Positions 21,690 through 32,990 are shown, numbered from the stretch's first letter. The stretch: 64,000 nucleotides of DNA from Pegoplata infirma (GCA_963921195.1 OY992537.1:20420642-20484641); one strand, 5' to 3'. The notes: generated from the sequence alone by a model not told the origin. Translations and numbers: made by a program.

Positions 21690-23513
21690 ATATTTACACT
21701 GTAGCGTCCAAATGTATGCAGACGACGTACAGGTATACATCAGCACAAAAATACAGAATATTGAAACCTGCACGGAGTTAATTAATGAGGATTTAAATAA
21801 TATATATAAATGGGCAGTCAAAAATGGTCTTAGTCTTAATCCTGCCAAATCGAAGTATATTTTTATTGCGAAAAATGAGATTACCATAGATACTGATGTT
21901 TACTTGAAAATAAACAATGCTAAAATCGACTGTGTTAAATCGTCTTCAAACTTGGGAATACATTTTAATTCACAGCTATCCTGGACTAATCATATAAATA
22001 TCGTTGCAGGAAAGATATATGGAATGTTGAGAAATTTATGGGCTGTTCAATCCTCGACGCCTCTTAATATAATATATGCTCTTTGCGAAAACATATCTCA
22101 TACCAACTCTGCTGTATGGGGTGTGAAATATTTGCAAACTGTGACAGTACTGATATTAAAAAACTTACTGTTGTCTATAACAATATAGCTCGATATTTAT
22201 TTACCAAAAAACGAAGTGACAGTATATCGGCATTTTCGTATCAGATTTTTAATATGACTTTTGAAAATCTACTACGATTTAAATGCCTTGTATTGATGCA
22301 TACACAGAAAAAAATAAAAAATATATTTAATTAAAAAATTCGTAGATTTAATTAAAAAATTAATTAAATCCGGACCAATCACTAAAATGCGCAAATAAAT
22401 TAAAAATATTTGTATGTCGTTAATTAAAAAAAAATGGATATTTATTTAATTAAAAACTTAATATTTTAAATTAAAAATTTTAATTAAAATTAAAAAAAAA
22501 ATAATTAAAATTTTAATTGTATAAATTAAAAAAATTAATTAAAAATATTATATTAAAAAAAAAATAATTTGAAAAAACATTCTTTTTGAATAAAATAGTT
22601 TAAAAAAAGTATTTCTTCAAACTTTACCAAATTTATTTATGCCGTAAAGACATAGTCAGTGAGATGATTTTATAAAGTTGATTATAAACCTTTCATATAC
22701 ATACACATAAAACTATAAACAAAGTGAGAATTCAAAAACCTATGTGAAAAATAAAAAAAACTTTCAACAAACTTTTTATACTTATGTATTTTTTTTGTAT
22801 GTAATACAATGCAAGAGAAAAACACACACTCGCACACACACGGAAAACAAAACAAAAAAAATAAGTAAAGCTAGAAATTTAATTAAACATTTAATTATAT
22901 AAATTAAATACTTAATTAATATTAAATTTGAAAACAATTAAAATATTAATTAAAATAAAGTTAAAAATTTAATTAAACAATTAATTATATTAATTAAAAG
23001 TTTAATTAATATTAAATTAAAAAACAATTAAAATTTTAATTAAAATAAAATATACGATATTATTTTCTGTGTAAAATCGTATACACAAAGCAGCCTGAAT
23101 ATCTTTACACAAAAATTACTTTTGCTAGATCTCAGCGTGGGAAGAATATGATTCTACCAAAATTTAGAAGCCTTATTTCGGAATGACAATTTTTCATCTA
23201 TACTACACGTCTTTGGAATAAATTAGACAATAACGTTCAAACAGAAAGCAACATGTTTCATTTTATAAAGGAACTAGTGAAGGAATTAGTAAAGTTAAAG
23301 TTACCTTGAAAATTGTTATTTTTCGTTCAATAAATTATAATTGTATCAATTAAAAATATTATATCTAATGTATCATTATACTAAAATAAGCTCTAAAACA
23401 TATAATATTTTGCAAATTATTAAGCTATCACTTTAACTTATAAGATTTATCTTGTTGTGATAGCATTTAACAAATAAATAAATAAATAAATAAAATAAAT
23501 AAAAAAAAAATAA
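21690..23513 (+). pseudogene. 5'-truncated non-LTR retrotransposon, reverse-transcriptase C-terminal part
   Basis: The frame from 21712 opens with the reverse-transcriptase catalytic motif YADD (MYADDVQVYIS). It continues as palm/thumb sequence to a stop at 22186. The family resemblance goes on in another frame from about 22083, so there is a frameshift. A TA-flanked MITE (22303-23071) then interrupts the gene; beyond it the same frame resumes with FARSQRG...LPKF and, past an in-frame TGA at 23184, RLWNKLDNN. A (TAAA)n tail at 23472-23510 marks the 3' end. The style of motifs suggests the Jockey superfamily (CR1/L2/Daphne-like), low certainty. A dead relic: no endonuclease, start or intact frame. 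Confidence 0.8.
22303..23071. mobile_element. MITE with CACAGAAAA ends and TTAATTAAAA interior, inside the LINE
   Basis: Ends CACAGAAAAAAATAAAAA and inverted CACAGAAAATAATAT, flanked by TA (22301-22302, 23072-23073). Removing it with one TA restores the LINE reading frame (...LMH-K-IVYTKQ...). The interior is mostly taattaaaa-type self-complementary words around a short low-copy middle (22560-22860). Ends match the MITE at 46438-46848. Confidence 0.9.
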
Positions 23514-24140
23514 CACAAAAAAAAATACACTCGAAAAAAATTTTACACTTAAAAATTTTACACTCAAAAAAAATTTAGTAATTTTTTTTTTTCAAAAATG
23601 ACTAAAAAAGGATTTTATTCGAAATAAAATATTTCTAATTAAAACTGTTAATTTTTTTCACTTACTGTCACTTCAAAAGGACATTTAATTCATAGATTCG
23701 GCCAAGTCGAATTTAAGTTTTCTAATTGTTTTTAGTTGATTGCATTTGTATTATCGTTGTTATTGTAGAGTAATAAAAAAAAAATTCGTTAATTTGATTT
23801 TGTTTTGTTTGTCAATATATTAAGGTGAGTTAAAGTATAAACAACGCCATTTTAGTTGTTGTTTTCTTGTGTCCATACTTTTATTATGTAGTTATTGGTA
23901 TTTAACCATAGCGCAACTAATAACTAAAAGGGCATTGCAATATTCTTGTTTGTTGTTGTTTATATTAATAAGTGTAAAAATATAAGGTTGATGCCATAGA
24001 GATTTAAAATTACGAATTATTATCTGTAGAAAAAAGAAATATGCAAATAAATACATTATTTTTAATCTCAACCTTGGTTAATATTGTGGAGGGTATTCAT
24101 TGATTCGGCCAAGTCGAATTTATTTTTTCTACTTGTTTGC
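23514..24140 (+). repeat. Mixed TE ends: CACTCAAAA scraps and DINE-like 3' ends
   Basis: 23530-23580 holds broken 'acactcaaaaaaaattt' terminus words. DINE-like 3' ends with hairpin ttcggccaagtcgaa occur near 23696-23710 and 24110-24124; the second is preceded by 'ggagggtatt' and followed by 'ctacttgttt'. Between them lies AT-rich DNA without ORFs. Confidence 0.45.
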
Positions 24141-24370
24141 ACTTATTTTTGCACTCACTTACGAAATGTACAGCTCTTTTGGGTTTTTAATGGGGTCCTC
24201 GACTGATATTTCAATTCGTTTTGCATGGAATAGCAAAGTAATATAACATTATTTTTTCTAAAAAAAACTTTGCTTTGGCAAGTACACCCAAATCTTCCGC
24301 AAAACAATATCATGATTTAATGTTTTGGGCAAGAGTACAAAATTCGCAGGCATTTTTTTTTAAGTTAGGG
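24141..24370 (-). mobile_element. A-rich DINE-type start fragment
   Basis: It reads on the minus strand as 'tactcttgcccaaaacatta', 'gtgtacttgccaaagcaaag', 'aatatcagtcgaggacccc' and 'cttacgaaatg', and is almost identical in reverse to 28590-28790. Confidence 0.6.
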
Positions 24371-24899
24371 AATCATATTTAGCGCTATAGGTTTTATGCT
24401 AAACCAAAAAATATTTCAAAAAGTTTTGGATTAACAATCCATTTTCAAAATAGTGCTTAACAAATTTCAGTGCAATGAAATATCAACACAGTTCAAAGTT
24501 AAATGATTTATTTAGCCATACATATGTTAATGCTAAGATAGAAAAAGCTAAACGCAGACACCATTCCCCTTATTAATATTAACATCTGAACACTAATCTC
24601 AAGTTTATAAAACAGATTATATTTGAAAACCTGTTATAAAGTGTTTTTAAATTTAAATTTGAATAAGAGGGTTAATATATTTAGAAAACAAAACTGAATT
24701 GAATTTTTATTTAAATAACGATTTGAAACCATTTTCAAAACCACTTTGCATCTTTTAAAGAGCAAAAGAACAATAAGAAAAAAACACCAACAACAAAATA
24801 AACAATTTCACTTTTTTATTTGTTTTTATTGCTTATTGTTTTCATTTCAACAATTTTCAAGATGAAAATTAAGATGTCGAACTATAAGAATAAGAAAAG
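24371..24899. other. AT-rich DNA, no feature seen
   Basis: No ORF, RNA or repeat match in the window was recognised. Confidence 0.4.
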
Positions 24900-25200
24900 A
24901 AATATTTTGTCGATAAAGTTAGTTATATTTGTGATACCCTACACTAACAAAATGTGATATATAAGATACTGTCATTCTATAGGTAACACATTGAACAATT
25001 GGTCTAGGAACCCATAATGAACAATAGGCTTTGGAACCCAAATTTATGGTTCTTTTAAAGATTTTCACTGCTTGTTTTATATTACGAACGAGGATTTCAC
25101 TCGTATTTTGTTTTTGCAACAATAACAAAATTCATGAAAAATATTGACTTTTGTGCAATGTTTATCTGTCTCTCCGTCTGTCTAATGCTAACACGATAGC
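24900..25200 (+). mobile_element. Diverged DINE-like start fragment
   Basis: 'gataccctacactaacaaaa', 'gtcattctataggtaacaca', 'ggtctaggaacccata' and 'ctgtctctccgtctgtc' follow the family order. The stretch to 25435 is A-rich with no other signal. Confidence 0.45.
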
Positions 25201-25435
25201 GTTGTAAGTAGCGCGAATTTGTCACTGAATCAGAAATGAATTGATAAAAATCTTATAAACTCAAATTTTAAATTTTCGGACCATTTCATTAAAATTAAAA
25301 AAAATTTTAACAAAAACATTTTTGAAAATCTTGCAAGAAAACTTAAAAGTTGTGCAAAATTTTGAAAATATCATGAAATTACAAAGAAAAATTAAACGAG
25401 TTGGAAAATTTAAAAAGAATTAAGAAAAAAATGTA

Positions 25436-25632
25436 AAAGCAAAGAGAATTTTAATAACAAATCGCTTATGTTCAAACTAATATATTAATACATATTCGAG
25501 TCTTCTCTTATTGAGAATTAGAAGACGAAAATTGTACCATCGTAGTCTTCAAATTCTCATTGGGAGTAGGGTCGAATATGTATAAATATTTAGTGTTACC
25601 ATTAGCGATTTGTCATAAAAATTCCCTTTGCA
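25436..25632. mobile_element. 197-bp near-perfect hairpin MITE
   Basis: Arms of about 95 bp: GCAAAGAGAATTTTAATAAC... at 25441 pairs with ...TCATAAAAATTCCCTTTGC ending at 25632, through acatattcgag/cgaatatgt and cttctcttattgagaatt. The loop is near 25534. No ORF. It abuts the TIR element that starts at 25643. Confidence 0.7.
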
Positions 25633-25642
25633 AGTTGTAGTA

Positions 25643-26531
25643 CACTAAAAAAAAAAAAACTGTAATGTTAGCAAAAAAAGCTTGTAAACCTACAAGAAAA
25701 TTTGCTGATTTTGAACCCACAATTTTTTTGCTAAAGTTAGCAAAAATGTTTTGCCAATAATTAGTTAACTAAATTTTTTTTTTTTTGACTTAGTTCATAC
25801 ACATTTGAGGACCCCATTGGGTTCAGACCCGATAGGTCCAGACCCCAATGGGCCTAGACCTAGTTGGGTTCCTTAAAAATCGTCATACTTTTTGATCCAA
25901 AATTTGTGTCCGTTTCGCTCTACCTTGCTTAGTTTTTGAGATACGTTATTTTAGGGGACCACTGGGGTCTTGAGAATTAAAAAACTCGATAACTTCAAAA
26001 ATATTACTCGGAGAGCTTTTGACTATTTTGCGGTCTTGTTCTACGTATTAAGAGCTACAAAAATGCTTTTGGACTTTTTGTTGTGTCGGCAATATTTACC
26101 GAGATATGAGCATTTTAAAATTTTCGGGAATGCTAACTTTTTTGGATCCAAAGTTAGGGCCCATTGGGGTCCACACATGTGAAGAGAACCCGCGAAAGTA
26201 TGGCAATTCTAGGAACCAAAAATGCCCTCCATTTTGCTCTATCTGGCTTAGTTTCCGAGATAGCGCCATTTTAAGTTTTCTGAAAATAAAAAAAAATTTA
26301 CCATTTATTTTTGATAATGTTAGCAAAAAATCTTGTAAAAATGTTGTCAACTCAATTTCAAATTTAGCAAAAGAAATTAGTTCAAAGTTTGTTTAAAATT
26401 GCTAATGTGCTAAATGAAGTTTACAAGAATTTTTTGCTAACATGCTAATCTCAACTAAAAATTTGCTAAAAGTTAGCTAACTAGCATTAGCAAAAAAAAT
26501 TAGTAAATCTACTAACGTATTTTTTTGAGTG
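25643..26531. mobile_element. TIR element, CACT(C)AAAAAA ends, TA duplication
   Basis: Ends CACTAAAAAAAAA and inverted CACTCAAAAAAATAC flanked by TA (25641-25642, 26532-26533). Near both ends are 'gttagcaaaaaa' words in opposite orientation. The middle holds 'ggacccca...ggggtccaga' blocks and 'cgagatagcg' style inverted duplicates. The overlapping ORFs on both strands (26096-26396) arise from this symmetry. Confidence 0.75.
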
Positions 26532-26534
26532 TAT

Positions 26535-27060
26535 AGGGTTTTTATATTTGCAAAACAATTTTGAGAATGAAATTGGACAAATCGAAGCACATGTCGATTA
26601 AGTCTTGGAAAAATTACCAATATAAATTAATTTAAAACAGAAAAACTATTTATTTGAAAATTATTCTATGTAAATATCATGGCTTTAATTAAGTAGTAAA
26701 GAAAATAATGACCTCGAACACTGTTGAATATTATTATTTTGGTTTGAACATTGGCAATTGTGATTTAAATTCCTTATGCTTCTTGTAATAAAGGGTTATT
26801 GTATTTGCTGAATAGTCTTGACTATGGAATCTGACAAATTCCGAAACACGTGTAGGCTAAGTCTTGCAAATATCAATAAATTAAAAACAGAAAAATAGTT
26901 TTCTTGAAAATTATTCTATGAGAATATAAAAGTTTTAATTAGTGAAGAAAATATGACCTCGAGCTGGAATAAGCCTACCCAAAATATAATATTTTAAAGG
27001 TTGAATAAAACAATTTTAATTTTTTTAATAAAAATTTATCAGAATTTGAAGTCTAAAGAT
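26535..27060 (+). repeat. Two tandem units of the hammerhead-like, CTCGAG-ended family
   Basis: Unit 1 (about 26535-26745) and unit 2 (about 26795-27060) share '(t)gtcgattaagtcttg', 'cagaaaaa', 'cttgaaaattattctatg' and 'aatatgacctcgagctgga'. They end with 'aaaggttgaataaaac'. The single full copy at 48557-48890 shows the complete unit with its 5' inverted arm, which is absent here. Confidence 0.6.
26816..26850 (+). ncRNA. Hammerhead ribozyme-like motif 2
   Basis: TTGACTA, T, stem GGAAT (26826-26830) with ATTCC (26838-26842), then GAAA (26843-26846). The catalytic box is degenerate against CTGATGA, so it is probably inactive. The stem differs from motif 3 by a compensatory pair. Confidence 0.35.
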
Positions 27061-27211
27061 AAATTTGCAATATTTAGAAAAAATTATAAGACAAACTTTG
27101 AAATATATATAAAAAATATTGAAAATGCAGAAAAATTTATTGCAATTCAGAAAAATTTATTTAAATCAGAAAAATTCAAGATAACTCACAAGGGAGGTCT
27201 GCAACACTTTT
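27061..27211. other. A-rich low-complexity stretch
   Basis: Repeated 'attcagaaaaattta' words only. The 110-codon frame from 27001 translates this and runs into the DINE-like element; it is not a gene. Confidence 0.4.
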
Positions 27212-28056
27212 TATACCCTACACCACACTGTGGTACAGGGTATAATGAGTTTGTGCTGATGTTTGTAACTACCCGAAATATTGGTCCTAGACCCACCTTT
27301 AAGTATACCGATCGACTCAGAATCACTTTTTGAGTCGATTTAGCGATGTCCGTCCGTCCGTCCGTCTGTCCGTCCGTCCGTCTGTCTGTCTGTCTGTCCA
27401 TGTAAACGGTGTAAACACGATACAGGTCGCAATTTTTAATCAATTGACTTGAAATTTGAAACTTAAGTCTCTCTTGGCCCAAGGACGAAGCCTATTGAAA
27501 TTGGAAAAAATCGGTTCATATTTAGACCTAGCCCCCATACAAAGGTCCTCTTTAGTTTTTGCTCAAATGACTCTAATAACCGTATTATAGAAGGTATCGC
27601 TTTGAAATTTGGATGGTAAACATGTTTTGTCTTCACATATCATCATTCCGAATTTCAAAGAAATCGGACCAGTTCTTCTTGTAGCCCCCATACAAACCAC
27701 CTTCCCGATTTTCACATAAATGTCTCAAATTTCATGAAAATAGAAAATATTTAATTAAAATTTCGTTTGTTTATGTTAAACGCGTACTTAAATAACCTTA
27801 TCAAACCTGATAATCATCGGACCAGTTTTGGACTCAGGCCCCTTGTGAAAATTTCGCCCGATATTCAGTTAAAGCGGTTTATTGTCAACAAATAGAAGCC
27901 TATTTCACTCAAATTTGATTTGTGAGTGTTTTCTTCACTTATTAAAGGTTTTACAACATATAGATCTAATCGATCCATGGGACCCATTTTCCGGGAAACC
28001 TTGGTGTAGGGTATTATATGGTCGGTCTTGACCGACTATAATTTTCTTACTTGTTT
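27212..28056 (+). mobile_element. DINE-like element, AGTCGGTCAAGACCGACT subfamily
   Basis: The 5' end is a hairpin (ccctacaccacactgtgg...agggtataa). Then 'ctacccgaaatattggtcct', 'gagtcgatttagcgatgtcc' and a (gtccgtccgtct)n run at 27348-27398. The end has 'gggacccattttccgggaaa', 'ggtgtagggtatt' and the hairpin gtcggtcttgaccgac (28021-28036), then 'cttacttgttt'. A second copy in opposite orientation lies at 41131-41931. Non-coding. Confidence 0.7.
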
Positions 28057-28579
28057 AAATTTGAAATTGGGCAGTTTAGAAAAATAGGAGAAATACTTGA
28101 AAATATGGAAAAGTTAAGAAAAATTCGAAAAAAAAAACTGAAAAGTTCAGAAAAAGTTTGGATATATTCTGAAATTTTTTTAAAAAAACATTAAAAAATT
28201 ATTAGAAAAAAAGTTAAAATTCAGAAAGTTCAGAAAAAAAAATTAACAAAATTCTAAAAAACCCACAAGAAACATGCAGAAGCATTTATTAAAATTTCAG
28301 AAAATTTCGTACACAAAAAAAACTTTGTTAAATTACTAGAAAAAGTCTATTAATCCCATTTTACCAATATTTTACAGTTTTCCTAACAAAAAAGATTTCG
28401 ATCGAAATTTACATTGTTTTTGTAGTTTTATAATTTTCAAATTTTTTTGTACTTTTATAATTTTCAAATTTCTAAGGTAATTTTACAAAAAAATTCTAGT
28501 AAATTCACGAGAATGCCTTATTTTATTGCGTCAAAAAAGTTTTATTTGTAAAAAGCTTGTAAAATTACAAAAAATGCCT
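28057..28579. repeat. A-rich stretch
   Basis: Diverged 'cagaaaaa' words, then sequence with 'aaattactagaaaa', 'gtaaaattacaaaa' and 'tgccttattttattgcgtcaa' that resembles 30270-30450. Probably a decayed TIR element. No gene. Confidence 0.4.
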
Positions 28580-30270
28580 CCGAGTTTTGTACTCTTGCCC
28601 AAAACATTAAATCATGATAATTTTTAGCGGAAGATTTGGGTGTACTTGCCAAAGCAAAGTTTTTTTTAGAAAAAATAATGTTATATTACTTTGCTACTCC
28701 ATGCAAAACGAATTGAAATATCAGTCGAGGACCCCATTAAAAAAACCAAAAGAGCTGTACATTTCGTAAGTGAGTGCAAAAATAAGTGCAAAAAAGTGTT
28801 TTTGCATTTTGGAGAGTATAAAAAATTCGGCACCAAAGAATACAACACTATCACTTGTTTTATGTACATTTGATAAACTAATGGAAAATTTTTATGCGAA
28901 AAGCTTAGACTTGGTGAAAAAGTAGTTTTGATAAAAAAAAATGATTTTTTCCAAGGTTGGTTACCGAAACGAATAACGGTAAGGGTAACGGTATCTAATT
29001 TTTATTTATTTCGGTAAAGGTAACGGTAAGTGTTTTCAAATCGTTTCGGTAACGGTATGTACCGGTACCGAACCAACCAAACCGGTACGTACCGGTATTA
29101 TTAATTTAGTTAAAAATTTGAAAAAAGATAGAACTGAAAGCTAAAAATATTTTATAGACCCAAAAACCAGTAAAGATTTGATATGATTATTATTTTTGTC
29201 ATTTATTTTATGATAATTTGCAAATTATACATTTAAAATTATGTTAGCTATTTAATTTTATTTTTTTGTTCGTTAAAATCCCTTAAAACAGGTAAAATTT
29301 TGAATACCGGTGCAATACCGGTAACTTCTAATAATTATAATGGTAACGGTAAGGGTAACGGTATTTTAAAAATATTTTTAGCGGTATCGGTAACGGTAAC
29401 GGTATTCGATTTGAAAGGGTTTTGAATCGGTAACGGTATAATACGGGTAACGGTAACCAACCATGTTTTTTTCACGAAAAACAAAATTATGTTAGAAAAA
29501 ATATAATGACCCAAAAATTTTTGATGAAAAAAAGTTTTTGATTAATTTTTTTGATGAAAAGAAAAATTTTTTGATGAAAAAAAAAAATTATGAAAAAAAA
29601 AATTTTTTGGTGAGAAAAAAATTGAAAATAAAAAATTTGATGAAAAAAAAATTTATGAAAAAAAAAATTTTGATGAAAAAAAAAAAATTTGGAAAAATTA
29701 ATGAAAAAAAAATTGACGAAATAAAAAATTTGATGAAAAAAAAAATTTGATGAAAAGAAAATTTGATGAAAAAAAATTTGATAGAAAAAAAAAAAAAAAA
29801 TTTGGATAAAAAAAAAACAAAATGGGGGAAAAAAAAGTTTGATGAAAAAAAAAAATTTATGAAAAAAAAAAAAGTGATGAAAAAAAAAAATTTAATGGAA
29901 AAAAATTATAAAAAAAAAAAAAATTGATGAAAAAAAAAATTGATGAAAAAAAAAAAATAGATGCAAAAAAAAATCGGTGGAAAAAAAATTGTTGGAAAAA
30001 AAATTTGATGAAAAAAAAAAAATTTATGAAAAAAAATTTTTTTTTTGTTGAAAAATAATTATGTAACTTTTTATTCACCAGCTAGTGAAAAACGGTTTTA
30101 TTCACCACGAGGTGAATTATTATCCAAGTTAGAAACCCAAGTTATCAAAATTTTTGGTTTTAAGAAAATGAAAATAGTAATTCTTGTTTTCTTTTTCGTT
30201 AATTTTTAGCTTATATAGTAAAACTGAGGTGGGGTCCTGCAACTTTTTTAAAATTACGCACCAGCCTTAA
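28580..30270 (+). mobile_element. A-rich DINE-type element, interrupted by a GGTAAC-repeat element
   Basis: Start: 'tactcttgcccaaaacatta', 'caaaacgaattgaaatatca', 'gtcgaggacccc'. Then 'ggagagtataaaaaattcgg', 'acttgttttatgtaca' and a (GATGAAAAAAAAATTT)n tract at about 29515-30055. The hairpin ttcaccacgaggtgaa follows (near 30103), and it ends 'gcaccagccttaacacatta'. The insertion at 28952-29463 splits it. The ORFs in the A-rich tract on either strand are low-complexity artefacts. Confidence 0.65.
28952..29463. mobile_element. GGTAACGG-repeat TIR element
   Basis: Ends GGTTGGTTACCG and inverted GGTTGGTTACCG; both flanks resemble the uninterrupted host near 58770. The terminal zones (28954-29098 and 29300-29460) are packed with ggtaacggtaagggtaacgg words, in the orientation expected for TIR subrepeats. 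The centre (29100-29290) is AT-rich. No ORF. Superfamily not assigned; a possible short A/T-rich duplication (atgatttttt/atgttttttt) is not decisive. Confidence 0.65.
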
Positions 30271-30452
30271 CACATTATCACGTTAAAAAAAACTCGTAAT
30301 TTTTACTAGGAATTCTCGTAAAATAGGAGGTAGCAAAAAATCTAGTAAAGTCAAGAGAGTTCCGTGTTAATTCTATCGTGTCAAAAAAATTACAATTTTA
30401 TTGGTAAAAAGCTTGAAAAATTACAAACTTATGGGTAAAAAGTTTGTAAAAC

Positions 30453-30990
30453 TACTAGAAAATAGTAGTCATAGGGGAATACGGGGAAACGAGATTGCTG
30501 ACTCTTTGGCAAATCTTGGCTCTGATACAATTCCTTACAATCCGGAACCTCAAATTGGTATTGGCTTGACATGGCTGATGCGTTGGATCAACTTTCACAT
30601 GAAAGCAACTTTCATCGAAAGATGGTGAAATGAGTTGGCATGCAAGAATACCAAATGTTTTGTGATTAAGCCAGACAAGAAAGTGGCTAACTATCTACTC
30701 AGTCTTAGTAGAATAGACTGTCGCAGACTTACTGGCTTAATTACGGGACACAATGCCTGTGCTCGTCATATGACGAGATTAGGTGTCTTATCAGACCCAT
30801 TATGCGTGGCTTGTCTTGAGGATGATGACACAACTGAGGGCTAGACTGCGGATATTGGGCTAGACTGCGGATATTGGGTTCTGATATTCTGTCTATGGAC
30901 ACGGTCCATGGACTTCCCTTGTCTGATTTTCTAAAATTTGTGAAAGCAACTGAGAAATTCTTAACAATCACTTTTCTTCCTTTTTCTTCT
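30453..30990 (+). pseudogene. Non-LTR retrotransposon relic, RNase H and C-terminal part
   Basis: The frame up to 30628 contains HRGIRGNEIADSLANLG, the C-terminal RNase H motif (GHxGIxGNExAD) of I/LOA-type non-LTR elements. After an in-frame TGA (30626-30628) the same frame continues with RRLTGLITGHNA and DPLCVACLEDDDT, the conserved region after RNase H. A 19-bp direct duplication (30841-30859, 30860-30878) and loss of the following Cys/His-rich part break the frame. The C-terminal LGSDILSMDTVHGLP resumes in a third frame to about 30965. The 5' part, including the reverse transcriptase, is absent. Dead fragment; the clade assignment is by motif style only. Confidence 0.75.
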
Positions 30991-31480
30991 CAACCTTTTA
31001 TCACCCTTACTTACTATCTTTCTTTTCGGGGTACGGTACAATGGACTATTTTAAGTCTGAGCGCCATGGACTTGCCTAAAAATTTACCTATTTTTAGGCT
31101 TGTACAACCCACCCTCAACTCAACTCTCAAACTAGAAAATAACGAGCTTTTTTGTTATTTTACAAGGTTTTTTTATTTTTGAATGTAAAAACGTTAAGAA
31201 TAAAATACCGAAAACTAAAAAAAAATCGAAAAAAGTTAAATTCGGCCTTTCCAAGTGATTCTTAAACTTCATAAAATTAAAAGAAATTGTGGAAACTTTA
31301 AAAATTAAATACAAAATGTAAATTTCAAAAAAGGTTATTGGAAGGAAATTTCATTAATTTAAGAATCAAAAAAAAAATTTAAAAATATTTTGAAAAATTT
31401 TGAAAAGTGTAAAATGTTTAGAAAATTAAAGAGAAATATAGAAAACCATTACAAAAACATGAAAATTCTGAAGAAAATGG
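30991..31480. other. Unassigned AT-rich DNA
   Basis: It begins with possible 3' UTR of the LINE relic ('ctttctttt cggggtacggta') and becomes A-rich. No gene is supported. Confidence 0.4.
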
Positions 31481-31530
31481 AGGATATATTTAATTCGGCA
31501 CAACCTAATATATCATTTCCACTTGTTTTT
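31481..31530 (+). mobile_element. DINE-like 3' end
   Basis: 'ggatatatttaattcggcac-aacctaatatatcatttcc acttgttt' is a decayed version of the family end with the stem partly lost. Confidence 0.35.
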
Positions 31531-32510
31531 CTTTGTGTTCATCTCCACTTTTAGCCTGATGATCCTTTTGGCATAAATGGATAAAAAAAATAACGATGAA
31601 GATGATGATGCTGTTTAGTTTTGATATTTTTAAGATGCGGATACTGCTGCTGCTACTACTGCTGACTGACTGATATTGTTTTTTTGTTATATTAAGTTAG
31701 TCTTAGTTGTCGGTGTTTCATTGTTTAAGCTTTTAAAATATTCATAGAAATACTTTGATGGCGTAAATGATGAGCCATTATCATGAAATGGTTATTGGTG
31801 GGTACAATCATTTCAAAAAAAAAAATATGCAAAAACAACAGCAATAAGAACAACAGTAGCAAAAAGTTCAGTTCAAACAACAATAACACACAAAAAAAAA
31901 AAAAACACAGGAAGATGAAGAAATTTAAACTGGAGGGTTGTATTTCTGGATGGTTGTATTTCTAGAGGGTTCATAAAAGAAATAAAAGATAAAGGAGATT
32001 CTATTTAAGGCTAAAGGCATGTAATGAATGCGTAAACTTAAGCTATTGATGATGAGCTGATGCTGTCGTTGCCGCCTATATAGCTGCTGGTTACTTTCAT
32101 TCATTTCTGTTCCATTCTGTAGTTAATGCATGCAAAATAACAATTGGCAGAACAAGAACCAGCCATCATCAGCTCGAGTTGATTAAATGATAGAATAAAC
32201 AGAATGAAAGGAATGCAAAAAAAAAATGAAGGAAAATGTCAACAATTTAAGTGGTTTTTATTTTAAATAATGAAGAAAAAAAAAAACCTTAACGGGCAAT
32301 GAGCCAAAGGCTGTTTTGAATAAATTATTTTGGTTCAATGATGATGTGGTTATTATATAGTGCTACATACTTCTGCTAACAATACTTGAGTATCTATTTA
32401 ATTTTTCTTTAAAATTTGTTTAAGACAAATAAACCTATCCTTCGATTTACCCCATATTAGAGTAGCATTTTTTCTTAAACTTTAGATTTAAGGAAATGAT
32501 GAAATCTTAT
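31531..32510. other. Low-copy DNA with imperfect triplet repeats
   Basis: Contains 'gatgaagatgatgatgctg' and 'ctgctgctgctactactgctg' (31600-31670) and 'agctgatgctgtcgttgccg' near 32053. The base composition is less extreme than in the repeats. Sequence of this kind is usual in fly introns. No splice-bounded exon can be supported. Confidence 0.4.
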
Positions 32511-32990
32511 GTGGTACAAATTAAAAGCCATTGGGATAAAATTATCCCGCGGCGCCCGGCGTTCAAAGTTTTGGATTTTTTTAAATTAAAAAAAAAAAAA
32601 ATTTAAAAAAATAATTGTTTTGCTATACATAATATTTGTTATTTTGGTGCGCTGAAAAGAAGATTACAAATTTTTTATAATCGGGGGAACGGCTCGCGAT
32701 TTCGTTATTTAAAATTTGCAAAAAAAGGAAAGGTTAAGAAATTAAAAAAGAAAATCTCAACATTTAACCTTTTAAAGAGCTTGAGACAAACATTTATTTA
32801 AAATAAATTTGATCATTAAAAGCCGTGGCGCCTTTCGATCAAAGTTTTGGATTTTTAAAAAATGTTTACCAAAAACTTTACACTTTGATGAAAGGGTAAA
32901 AATGGGTTTAAATTAGAAATGGACTCACGACAGAAATTTTCCAATCAAGTTTCAAAGTTGGTGTTGAGTAATCAATTTTTCAAAATGGCG
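32511..32990. repeat. Inverted-repeat fragment with 'gcgttcaaagttttggattttt'
   Basis: 'caaagttttggattttttaa' near 32562 and 32840, 'gagcttgagacaaacattta' near 32777 and 'aaagggtaaaaatgggttta' recur at 58190-58230 and 59260-59480. So this is a dispersed family also hit by the Transib at 59717-61665. No ORF. Confidence 0.45.

Noticed and set aside
26096..26396. Overlapping frames on both strands
   Set aside because: They come from an inverted duplication inside the TIR element 25643-26531.
29538..30078. Lysine-rich and phenylalanine-rich frames on opposite strands
   Set aside because: They translate the (GATGAAAAAAAATTT)n tract in both directions.
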